This document shows, in pieces, positions 35,973 to 47,000 of a stretch of DNA of 64,000 nt. The position numbers were made by a program, and so were the translations under genes. This stretch comes from a virus, in IMG/VR virus record IMGVR_UViG_3300032287_001952, positions 1 through 64,000 of that record; one strand, given 5' to 3'. Position 1 is the first letter of the stretch. Each line of letters begins with the position of its first letter. The notes under the pieces were generated by a model. That model was given only the letters and a program-made list of their open reading frames with translations. It was not told the DNA's origin and ran no database searches.

Positions 35973-36884
35973 ATGGCAAGTAAACCTAAAAAACCACAAT
36001 TGGAGCAATACACGCCTCCAGACATCTCGACATCGCTTGACAAGTTCATTGCCCAAGGAGCCAAGTTCCCTGGGATGCAGGATACACTGACCCAGTCAGC
36101 CGCTGAATCGCTCAAAGCAAAAGAAGCCTTGTTCCCAGGCTACATGGGAACCCTCGGCCAAGCTTGGCAATTGGCTCAGTCTCGTAGTGAGGGGTTGGTT
36201 GACCCAGAGACAGCGAAACGTGTTTCTGAAATGGCGGCTCAATATGGGTTTGCTACTGGTACTGGTCCGGGTTCAGAGCAGATGGGTTTACAAGGGGCGA
36301 AGCAGTATGGGCTGACCGCTGTGGGGTTACAAGATTCTGGCATGCAGATTGGTGCTGGTCTTCGCGCTGAGGGAAATGCTATGATGCCGTACCAAGCCAT
36401 CAACCTTGCGTTTACTCCTCAAGCTATTCGAGCTGAAGATCTGTCAATTGGCCAAGCCAACACTAACATTCGTAACCAGCAACAGATGGTAAACTACCGA
36501 TACGACCAGCAATACGGTGGAAATCCTTGGGCTGGTATTGCTGGTGGTTTGCTTGGTGGTGGTGCTGGGTTTGCTGTTGGAAACGCAATCGCTCCAGGAG
36601 TTGGTGGCTTACTCGGTGCTGGCATGGGTTCACAACTCGGTGGTGGAATGGGTGGAGTATTTGGTGGAGCTCAGAGCCAGCAACTTGGTGGAATGTTTGG
36701 TGGGCTTGGGCAAAGTCTTGGGACTCTTGGCGGGTTACAAATGCTCAAACAAATCGGTGGCGTCCCAACAAATAACATTGGGCTATCTCTAGGATCTTCT
36801 CTTGGATCTTCTGGTAACTACCAAGGAGCCGCAGGATTTAACGGGGAGAATTATTCTCTCTTCCCCCAATTTAAACTAAAATGA
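35973..36884 (+). CDS. Internal virion protein with Gly-rich membrane-like tail
   Basis: 303 aa, TAATATG start. Residues 1-170 are helical and Gln/Ala-rich; residues 185-265 are a very Gly-rich hydrophobic repeat (GGLLGGGAGFAVGNAIAPG, GGLLGAGMGSQLGGG), typical of podovirus ejection proteins that insert into membranes. It probably leaves the head with the DNA. The unusual Gly content creates long open but spurious frames on both strands here. Confidence 0.65.
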   Translation: MASKPKKPQLEQYTPPDISTSLDKFIAQGAKFPGMQDTLTQSAAESLKAKEALFPGYMGTLGQAWQLAQSRSEGLVDPETAKRVSEMAAQYGFATGTGPGSEQMGLQGAKQYGLTAVGLQDSGMQIGAGLRAEGNAMMPYQAINLAFTPQAIRAEDLSIGQANTNIRNQQQMVNYRYDQQYGGNPWAGIAGGLLGGGAGFAVGNAIAPGVGGLLGAGMGSQLGGGMGGVFGGAQSQQLGGMFGGLGQSLGTLGGLQMLKQIGGVPTNNIGLSLGSSLGSSGNYQGAAGFNGENYSLFPQFKLK

Positions 36885-38011
36885 CGCCCGCTGAATATGG
36901 ATTTGCGGTAGGCCAACAGATGGCCGCCACTGGGGACAAGTACCTCATGGGCATTCGTACTGGTCAAGCCCAGCAAGAGCTTAGCCTTCGCGAGAAGGCT
37001 TTCCAAGCCGAACAAGACTGGAACAATCGCCGATATCCGTTGATGGAAAAACAACTGGGTATTCAAGCTGATGCCTTAAAAATCCAACAGCAGCAACAAC
37101 AGACAGCTCTCGATATGCAGAATGCAAATATGAGGGCTACGGCAGAGATCTCCCCCCATCTTGCAGAACTAGATGTTATCGCTAGAGCTGGGGATGCTGG
37201 TAAACTTTCGAGTTACCAGATCCCAGATATTAAGGTTGATACTGGCAACCCTTTGATCGATAGCTACGCCTCGACTCTCGCAAGACAAGGTGTTGCCAAG
37301 TACCAAAAACAACTCCTAGAGAGCAACCAAGTTTTCAAGACTTGGAACGATGCCGCGGACAAGGCTCTTTCTGTTGCGAATAGGTACGACACGCCAACTC
37401 CTCTTAAGATGCAACTTATGGAGATGGCTCCTAGGTTGCGTAGTGGTGGTTTCAATGCTCTTACAGACTTCGAGAAGTACAATCTGTTGCCATACGCCGA
37501 TAAGACTGCCTACGCCTATAGCCCAGAAAGGCTTGGGATGATCAAGTTGCAACAAGACATTACTAAGAGCCAAGAGGAATCTGACACAAAACGTCTTGCG
37601 GCATTGGGCAAGATTACTGGAAACATCTTTGTCACGCCAGAAGTCCAACAAGCCACAAGTGAAGAAATCACAACGATGCTTAAATCCGGCAAGAGCAGAG
37701 CTCCATCTGGTGGGCTTATGCCAGAGCAACCAAGTGCACCAAGTGCAGCGGTTCAAGCACCAGCTCAAAAAGATCTTAATATGTTTGCGACAAACTTTAA
37801 GCAAGGTGCAAATGCAATTCGAAGCGGAACAAGTGCTTTGGATGTTATTAGCCAATTGTCCGATAACTTGCTCAAAACTTATGGTAAACCCGTAACCGCA
37901 AAGAACAAATTAGCGGCTCAAGTCGAAGTACTTAACCTTATGCGTGCAAACGGGATTGAGCTCCCATTCACGGAAGAAGACTTATCTAGTACTAGCCAAA
38001 CCGAAGAATAA
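36881..38011 (+). CDS. Internal virion protein, 376 aa
   Basis: Overlaps the previous gene by ATGA. A Gln-rich helical N-terminal third (QQQQQQTALDMQNANMR) is followed by a mixed helical domain and a Pro/Ala linker (PSAPSAAVQAPAQ), then a C-terminal helical domain. Order and size fit a core or ejection protein acting with the giant protein encoded next. No enzymatic motif. Confidence 0.6.
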   Translation: MTPAEYGFAVGQQMAATGDKYLMGIRTGQAQQELSLREKAFQAEQDWNNRRYPLMEKQLGIQADALKIQQQQQQTALDMQNANMRATAEISPHLAELDVIARAGDAGKLSSYQIPDIKVDTGNPLIDSYASTLARQGVAKYQKQLLESNQVFKTWNDAADKALSVANRYDTPTPLKMQLMEMAPRLRSGGFNALTDFEKYNLLPYADKTAYAYSPERLGMIKLQQDITKSQEESDTKRLAALGKITGNIFVTPEVQQATSEEITTMLKSGKSRAPSGGLMPEQPSAPSAAVQAPAQKDLNMFATNFKQGANAIRSGTSALDVISQLSDNLLKTYGKPVTAKNKLAAQVEVLNLMRANGIELPFTEEDLSSTSQTEE

Positions 38012-38028
38012 CGATACAATAGCGTCTC

Positions 38029-41000
38029 ATGGCTCAGACGATCCCAACGCCTGGTAGTGACGCAGTAGTAGCTTCTCAACCCTTGCCTGCTGGTGAATTC
38101 CCAGGCCTTGTAGATGCTCTAGGGCTTACTGAACAGACGACAAAACTTTCCGAGGGCTTCTCTGGTTTGGGTAGCCTAAAGCTTTCCGAGCCAATGACGG
38201 ATTCTGAGAAGGCTCTTGAGAATCCTTTCTTAAAACTACCTAAAGCCAATCCTAAAGATTTCATTGATACTGTTAGAAAGGATTGGGAAATCGGTCAAGA
38301 GGGCGTCAATATTGATATGGCCACTGACGATTTCGCAACGCAGGTTTTAACGTCTGGTCAGCCGGGAGACTACAGCCAGTTACAAAACAAGCGTAAGGCT
38401 TTGGCGAAATCACAGTACTTTAACCAAGCCGACAATCTGGCTAGCCGAGCTGTCCACGGAACTGTGCAGATGTTGCCACCGATGGCTCAAGGACAATTGT
38501 CTGGTATTGAGAAGGGTGTTGAACGTGGGATGCAGATGGGACTTATTGGGTCTTCTGGGTTTATTGCTGGGCCAGAGGTTGGTGCACCGATGGTTACTGC
38601 GTTTACGGGTGTCGGAGTTGCTGGTGGTAACCTAGAGGGCTCTTTCAACTACTGGACAAAGCAAGGCCGAGGAGCGTCGTTTGCGGAGTTGGTAGACGCT
38701 GGTGTGAACCAAGTCACTGCCGCAAATATCGCTCAATTTGTTGGCCCAGTTTACGCGGCTATTGAATATGCTCAGGTTGGAAAACTCTTGGATGTTGTAG
38801 GGGGTAAAAAACTTAAGGGTGGTTTATTGCGTGGGGCAATGCGACAACTTGCGAAGGTTGTCCCCGCTGGTGCTAAAGTTGCCGCAGAGAAAGTAGCTCA
38901 AGTTTCGGCTAGGCCACTTGTAAGGGGTGCTGTCGACGTTGCTGGTGATATATTGGTACAAGCTGGTGAAGAAGCGGCTCAAGGTGCCGTGTCTCAAGCT
39001 GGTACTGAATACGGAAAGACGCAACAACAGCTGATTGCCCAAGGTGCTCGTGATGGGGCTATGGAAGTGCTCGCAAACCTAGACCTACCAGAAGCTTCTA
39101 AACAAGTACTGTCCCGTGGTTTTGACGAGTTTGCAAGTAGCATTGGGCCGATGGCGGTTCTTACTGGTGGTGCAAAGGGGACGAACTTCCTTCGTAAAGC
39201 CTCATGGGATGGGTTTGTATCCCTAGCGAACGGGGACATCCAGAAAGCCGCAGATCAGCGTGATGCTGTGGCTAAAGCGGGAGCTCCTCAGACTGCACAA
39301 GCTTTGGCTGAAACTGTCTTAACGGAGCCAAGTTCGGTTAAGCCGACAGCAGCGACTGTCACACCGACAGCTCCAGTGGTTGCCCCTATCGACGAGCCAG
39401 CTCTTGACGCTGAACTCGAAGCCGCTGGTCAAGCACCAGTAGAAGTCGAACAGCCCGAAGCTCCACAGCCTACTGTGGGTCTCCCTGGTGATGAGCTTGG
39501 TGCCAGGATCTTCTCGAACATTCGTTCCCGTAAGCCGATTGCTAAAGCTGATCTTGACCAGGTTGGTGGATTCTCGTTGTCTTCCGATTGGAAGCTGAAC
39601 GAAGAGACGGGTAACTTCGAATACCAAGGACCAGTTTATGAAAGAAAAGAAGCTCCGCAAGTTTCAGTCGCAAAAGCAGAAGCCGCCACAATCGAACAGC
39701 CAAAAGTCAAAGCTCCCAAAGCTCAAGCCGTCGCTCCTATCGAAGCCGTTAAGCCAGAGCCTACTCAAAAAGGTGCAGAAGCTATACCTACTTCATTAGG
39801 TGTAAAAGTTTTTCAAGCTCCAGACGGAACTTGGGGCTATCAATTTGATTTTCCAAGTTGGCGAACAACAGAAGAAGGTATCGAATCAGTAAATAAATCT
39901 TTTAATCAAAATCAAGGGATCGCCACAAAAGAAGAAGCTTTAGCTTTAGCAACTGAAGGTAGAAAAAAAGCGATGGCTGGCACAATAAAAGAAGACGAGA
40001 GAGTAGCCACAGCACTAGAAAAACGGGGTGATGTACAAAAAGATGATTTACGGAGGGCTAGAAAATATCGCAAGGCCGCTGAAGAAGGCCGTAAACTATA
40101 CGAAAAAGAATACCCAGAAGGAACTGCACCGAAGGTCGAAGCTCCTAAAGTTGAAGCACCGAAGGTTGAGGCTCCTAAAAACCTAGAACAGTTTATAAAT
40201 AACTTGCCAACATTTAGTCCCGCTATGAAAAGCGGAGAGAGAGATAAACAACGTTTTAGGCAAGCTTTGGGCCTGTTGAAAAGCAAAAAGACAATTACCA
40301 AAGCAGTTCTCCAAAAAGAACTTAATCTGGGCTCGAATTATGCGGATTGGTTAATGGAACAATTAACTCTCTCTGGCGCGGTAAGCGAGCAGATATCTGG
40401 TAAAGCACCAAAGGTTGAGGCTCCTAAAGTCAAACAACCAGCTCTTCCGAGGTGGGAAGAAGTCCAGAAGAACAAGGATCAGATCAAGTTCCTCAAGTCC
40501 GTTTTCAAGAAGGCAAACGCCAAGCTTACCAAAGAACAGCAAGTAGCCCCCAAGGTTGGCTGGAAGCGGAAGGATTTCTACTCGGCTCTGGAACGGATGT
40601 ATGGTCAGCTCACTCAGCTTGAGTTCAAGCAACCTGAGCAAGTTGCACCACCAGCACCGAAGGTTGGCGAAGCCCAGAAGCCAACTGCGATCAACGAGGC
40701 CGAGCAACGCAGAAAGCTCAAGCTTGCTAACCTGCTAAAGGTATTCGGAAACAAGGATCTCGATGGTGACCAAACTCTCTTCCGTGATATCGCTATGGCT
40801 CAAGCTCGAAAAGTTGCATCGCAGATTGCCACACAATTTCAAAACATAACTGACCCAGACGGAGAGATCTACAATGGGTTGATTTCGGCTATTGCCACCC
40901 GCCTTAAAAAATCTTTTGATAACAAGACACCAGTATTCTTCAACGAAGCTGGTGAGCCGATTGCTATCAATGACGAGTCAGTAAAGAAGTGGCTGATGAA

Positions 41001-44000
41001 AGCCGCAGATCGTGCTGGACGAGACGCCGCAAGACGCCAATCCGCACAGAGAGAAATCAATATCGAGTTTGGTGGCAAGCCAGCCGAAGGAGTTGTTACT
41101 CAACCTGAAGCCGCCAAGGAAGAGGCCAAGCCAGAGGGTATGCAAGTCAAAGAGGTTGCTCCAGAAGTCAAGGAAGAGCCCCGTGGAATTCGAGCAATTC
41201 GAGAAGCCGCTCAAGCTATTCGGGAACAGAGCAGCCCAGAAGCAAAGCTTGTTTTGGATTGGATCGTGTCTCAGTTGGTTGGGGAAGACTCGGCGTTGGG
41301 CAAGATCAAGACCTACAAGGAACTCGCAACCTATCTGTCCAAGGTCGCTAAACGGACGATCAGCGACAAACGAGTTGGGTTGACTGTAAACGATGTTGTT
41401 AAGAAGCTGGCTGACAATCTTTCGGAGATCGGAATTAAGGTAAACGTAGAAGCCCTTGAGATGGCACTTAGCCCCGAGGGTCAGAAAGCCAAGGAACGTC
41501 TTGCGGCTGAGGAAGCCAAGGCGAAAGCCTCTCGTGACGAGAGAGTGGCTAAGGCGAACCTATCCGATCGCGCTAGAAATCTTCGTTCTGGTTATGCAGT
41601 AAAAGAGAGGCTTGTGGATGCGGTTGCATCAGCAACCCCAGAAAACAGAGCGAGAATTCAAAACGAAGTCATATCGTTGGCAGAAGAAGATCTTCTAGCC
41701 GATGACGACATCAACAACAGACTCGATAACATCGAGAAAGGATTACCGAATGAAAAGCCAGCAATTGGACAACCTGTTTCCCGGCGTAGACGCCGAGGCG
41801 TTAAACAAGCTAAAGAAGGCGAAGTTCTCGGCGGAACTGGAGAAGGCGTCGAAGGTGCACGGGGGACTACCGGCCCTGTCGCAACTGCTGAAGGACAACC
41901 CCAACCTGGGGCACGAGGAGCTGAACCAGTCAGTCCACGACCTAGCGGAGCTGGACAGCAAGTGGGCGGAAAACAGCAAACAACTACGAGAAATGTTTCC
42001 GTTGACGTAAAGTTATCTGAAAACAATAGAAGCCCTGCGGTAAAGACTTTGGTCGAAACTGCCACTTCAAACGGAGTTCCAGTCACATTACAAGATTCTC
42101 CAGAAAGTGGATCGGCTGTTGGTGTAGACACCAATCAAGTCGAAGGACAAGAAGTACCGATCATCCGAGTTAACCAGAACAAGCTTAAAGAAGTTCGTCG
42201 AACACTTGGGCCAAAGGCTTTTGCCGAATGGTCTTGGAGAGCTATCAACCAAGAGATTATCCACTTTAGGCATCTCAAGCTTCTTGAGCGTCTGGCCAAA
42301 GAGGAAGGTACTGATTACAAGAGCTACCTCAAGAAAGAAGCCAAGAGGATCGTACAGATCATCAAGAGGCAGCGTGGTCTTCGCAAGAGGATCGAGGCTA
42401 TCTACAACAACGGCGAGAAGATGGATGACTTCAACCTTGCGTTCGAGTTCACCCGAATGCTTGTCGAAGAGAAGATGATGGGCGGAATTACAGAGTCCTC
42501 CTATATGGACATCGCCAAGGTTCTTAACTCTGTGGATGCCGAAGGTCGAGGATTTATCTTTAGGTTTATGGAGCTTGTTCGGGATTTGATGTACGGATTG
42601 ACTGGGCGTACCGCAGCGGAGACCAAGTTCCTTCGTGCAACGGCTGACGCTATCATCAGCGAGCAACGCAAAGTTATGCGGGACTTATACAACCCGACTG
42701 AAAAACTCCCCGTACAAGTAAATTTCTATACACCAAAGGAAAAGGTTATCGTTGGTTCAGCCGCTGACCGCAAAGCGTCTGAAGAGGAGATCAAACAAGA
42801 TAGTGGCTTGAACCGAGCCAGTATGGCTTTCCTACGTGAATACGCCAGAGAGCTCGGAATCAAGGAGCCTATGGGTCAGCGGAAGATGGAGGTTCGTGAC
42901 GAAAAGACTGGTAAGATTTCAATTAAGAAACTCTCGTTCCCAGTTTGGAAGAAGCCCGACTACGCAAAGGCGATCAAAGAGAAGCTCAAGGAACTCGGTA
43001 AGAAGCCAAAGGAACTTGGTGCCGCAATGCCTATGCGGTTCAAGACCGAGTATGCCTTCCAGCAGATCGATCGATCATTTGGGGCTAAGAGGGGAATCTT
43101 CAAGGGTCTGACTGTCGATAACAACGATACGCTTCCCTGGGAGAATCTGAAAGCGAAGATCCTTAAGGGGACGAGTAAGGCTGAAGCCAATTGGGTTCTT
43201 CCGACAATGGAAGCTCTTGTCCGAAACGGACGTGTCAACGTTGATATGGCTGTTGAGGCGATGCAAGCTTTGGCGAAAAACAAGATAACCGTAAAAAAAC
43301 TTAGTGAAGAAACAACAGCTATTCAAAATCAACCAAAAGAAATTCAAGCTTTCATTAGGCTAGAAGAAGCTAAGAACCAAATTAGGCATGAAGCTGAATC
43401 GCAATTTACAGACGTAGAAGAAGCTATCAGAATTGCTGGAAGTTTACTGTATTTAGATACCTACGACATATTTTCTAAAAATAAATTGCTAATGGATGAT
43501 TACCGCTATCGCCAAACAAAGCTTGAAATAGAGGAAACACTTAAAAATGGTCTAAATAATACTTCTTTTGACGAACGAGAAATAAAAAAGCTTGGGGATA
43601 AGTTAGCAAACGTCTACGCATCTTTTGCAAAAGATCTTTATAATTTGGATAGTAGAGATTATCTTTCATCGTTTGGGTTTGGGAGATCACAAATAGAGGC
43701 TGTGGATCAGGCATTTTCTATCGTAAGCAATCTTAAAAATGCAGACGAGCAACAGAAAGTTTTTGCAAGAATAGGTTTCTATATAGCAAGATCGGGAGGG
43801 ATAGAGGTATCTGACTTGGGATTAGACCAAAGAGCATCCGCAAGATATAAATTTGTGAACCCAAAGCCTTTTTCGGAAATGGAGGATGTGCGGGAAATTT
43901 TGGTTAAGACCCCAATTGGTGCTGTAGCTAAAGCAAAATCACACTTCGAAGATAAAGATGTTGTTGGTTTTGGGAGAATGTACACAACAAAACAAGGTGA

Positions 44001-47000
44001 TAAAACTGTAACATTTTTATTCGAGGCACAAACGGATGCGTCAACGTCACCCTTAAACGAGATGGCAGACGAAAACCATCCAATGACCGCTCTGGATTAT
44101 ACCCCGGTATTTGAAGCAGAACTTGAAGACTTGAAAAACGCTTTGCAAGAAATCGTCGGAGAAAAACGACCTATCTATATGGACGAGGTTGGGAATCTTG
44201 CGTACAACGGAAATTTCAAGTCAATCACACCAACCTCAGTTACATCGAAATACACAATTGCTAGACATAAAGAAGGTAATCTTTACGAAGTTAATGGGGA
44301 TCTAGGTTTTCATATTCTCGAAAAGTCTAGAACAGATAAAAATTTGGCAAATAGGGTAAGGCCATATTTAAAAGATAGCCAAACAGCTTCCATGATTGAG
44401 TGGGATAGGATGTTAACAGAAGCCGCTCCTCTGATAAGTGCATACGAATCACTCGTATTAAAGAACGCTATTGCGGATGCCATATCTAAAAATCACGATG
44501 CTATTGCAATTACCGACGATGGAACGGCAGCAATGACAGAGGGTCATCCGCAAATAAATGACGGCATGCGGGCTCACTATGGGGTTCGAAATGGGAGTCT
44601 TCATAACTTAGCTAAAAAGCTTACTGGAGATACTGGAACTCCATTTAATGACGGATCTTCGATTTATGTGTATGAGCAGGAACAAGCCGATAAACTCGAA
44701 ACACCATTCGAAGTTTACAGATTCCCGAAGAAAGAGGTAACTGGGGTATCCTATAGCCTGGATAAAGTGAAGGCTCTCGGGGATGCAAGCGATGTTTACA
44801 ATATCCTCGGAGCCGCATTGCCAACCGATCGGCCTTACTGGCTGAAAGATGACGGAGAGGTTCTTGATGTCGAAGAGAATGCTCTCGTCGATATGAACTC
44901 AATCGGTAGCCACTCCGAAGCCGCAGTTCAGTTCCTCCAGGAGAACGATCCAGAGAACCCTTTCTTGATGGAGTGGTCTCTTTTAGATCCGTTAGAAAAG
45001 AAGGATCGTCAGCAGTTGCCAGTCCAAGAGATGTTCAACAGAGGTTGGCTCCGTGTTATCGGTGACGGGTTTAACTTGTTCTTTGAGGGCAATCCGAACA
45101 AGACCCAGTTAGACAAGCTGTTCGAGGCCGCAATCGAGGATGAGGTTAAGCTGATTCACGACAAGACCGGATTGTCGGGTAGGCCAAAATCTAATCTACT
45201 ATATGAGCCACCGCTCGAGGACGAACTTAACGCCGCAATGCCTCGTCGGGGCTTCTCTTCTAGTGAGCCTAGATTCAGTAAGTCTTGGAAAGCTCTTCCA
45301 GATTCCGTAGCTGGTTTGACTGAAGTATACAAAATGAAGCGTGGAACTAACGATGTCCGCCTATACCGAGATGAGATGGGCGATACATTCGTAGTCAAGC
45401 GTGGGCAATCGCAGGAGCAATTTGAAAATGAAGTAGCCGCCGACAATGTTTATCGAATTCTAAACTACCCAGTGCCCCCTTCGAGGCTGATCACAGATGA
45501 GAATGGTGAAACAGCCAAGATCGCCAATTACGTGGCTGGTCCGATACTCGCAGATTTCCAAGAGAATATGGAAGAAGCAGACCCAGATGCTGTTAAAACA
45601 GTGTTTGAGGAACTTGGTGATGGGCTTTTGATTGACGCCTTCTTGTTTAACTATGACGTCCTAGGGGAAGGTCTGGACAACATTGTTGTCGCTCACGAAG
45701 AAATTACAGAAGAAGACGGGCTGGCATTCCCAGAGCCGTTGATCAAATACACGGCATACAGAATCGATAATGGCGGAACTCTGGACACTCGGGCAATGGG
45801 TCTCAAGAGAGACGAACCATTCTTCTACGACTCGTTCTCTAGGCTGGCCGACAAATACCCGCAGTTTAATCTCACAGCCACGGATCTTGTGGCACAGCTT
45901 TCCGATATCATACTCAACAGCGATGCTATTCTAAATGCAATCCCAGCCAGACTACGACCTATGATGGCTCAAAGGATCCAATGGATGGCAGATCAGCTAA
46001 GTGCGGTGGACACAATCCCTTCAGCAATCGGGTACTCTGACGAGGAGGTCACAGCACATTTCGCCAAATTGGCTAAGGAGATGGACTCCATTAAGGTTGT
46101 TCGGAACGCTCAAGGAGAGCTGATAAACGAAAAGACTGGTGAGCCTTCTAGGATTTATCTAATCGACACAAACGGAAAAACAATTGGCTTTATCCCGAAG
46201 TCCGAATTTAGGTACAAGCTGGAGAGAACTAAAGCTTTCAAGATGTGGTTTGGGGATTGGGAGAATGCACCAGAAGCTTTGGGGACAAGCAAGATGCTTG
46301 ATGAGGCTGGTGAGCCCATGATGATGTATCACGGGACAAACTGGACTACGAAAGAGTCGATGTACATGTTTAAGGACGACATCGATAAAGAAACACAAGG
46401 GTTGAATCTATACCGCAGACGTTTCTCGCAAGGCAACCTATTCCGAGGAACCTGGACTTCAACAAGCCGTAAGTTCTCCGAGGACTGGGCAAACGAAACC
46501 TCGGCTGGGGAATACGCTCAACAGGTTGTCATACCAGTATACGTAAAGAGCACAAACCCATTTGACCCACGTAACTCAGATCACAACGCCAAGTTGGTAA
46601 ACTACCTTGAAGAGAAGTACTCTGCTGATTCTGGGGTCAACGCCTTTATCCCGACTCGTGATATGCGTGTGGCTATGGAGTTCGGATTCTACGACTGGTC
46701 TTACTTTGAAACGACTCGCCCAGAGTACCCATCCATGGGTTCAGACTTTGAAGAGATGGAAGAAGACTCTCGTCGTAAAGAGTTCTTTGCGAAACATCCA
46801 TATCCAGTTCTTGAAGCAATTATTAATCTTGGGTTCGACGGACTATGGGTTAGGGAAAAAGGTCTTGGGTATTCTGGGTCTCTCGAAAGTGGCCCAAAGA
46901 ATTTAGTTCAAGAACTGGAGATCATTCGTAGGAGTGATGACAAGAGCACGGAGAAACAGACGATCCAAAATTTGAAAGAAGATGTCATCGCTTACAATAA

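Noticed and set aside
36517-36792. Hydrophobic ORFs in other frames of the Gly-rich internal protein
   Set aside because: Gly-rich GGN codons read out of frame give Val/Leu/Trp strings; no SD.
38015-38020. TACAAT as -10 element just before the giant gene
   Set aside because: No acceptable -35 at 17 nt; a start point would leave almost no leader. Kept only as a note.
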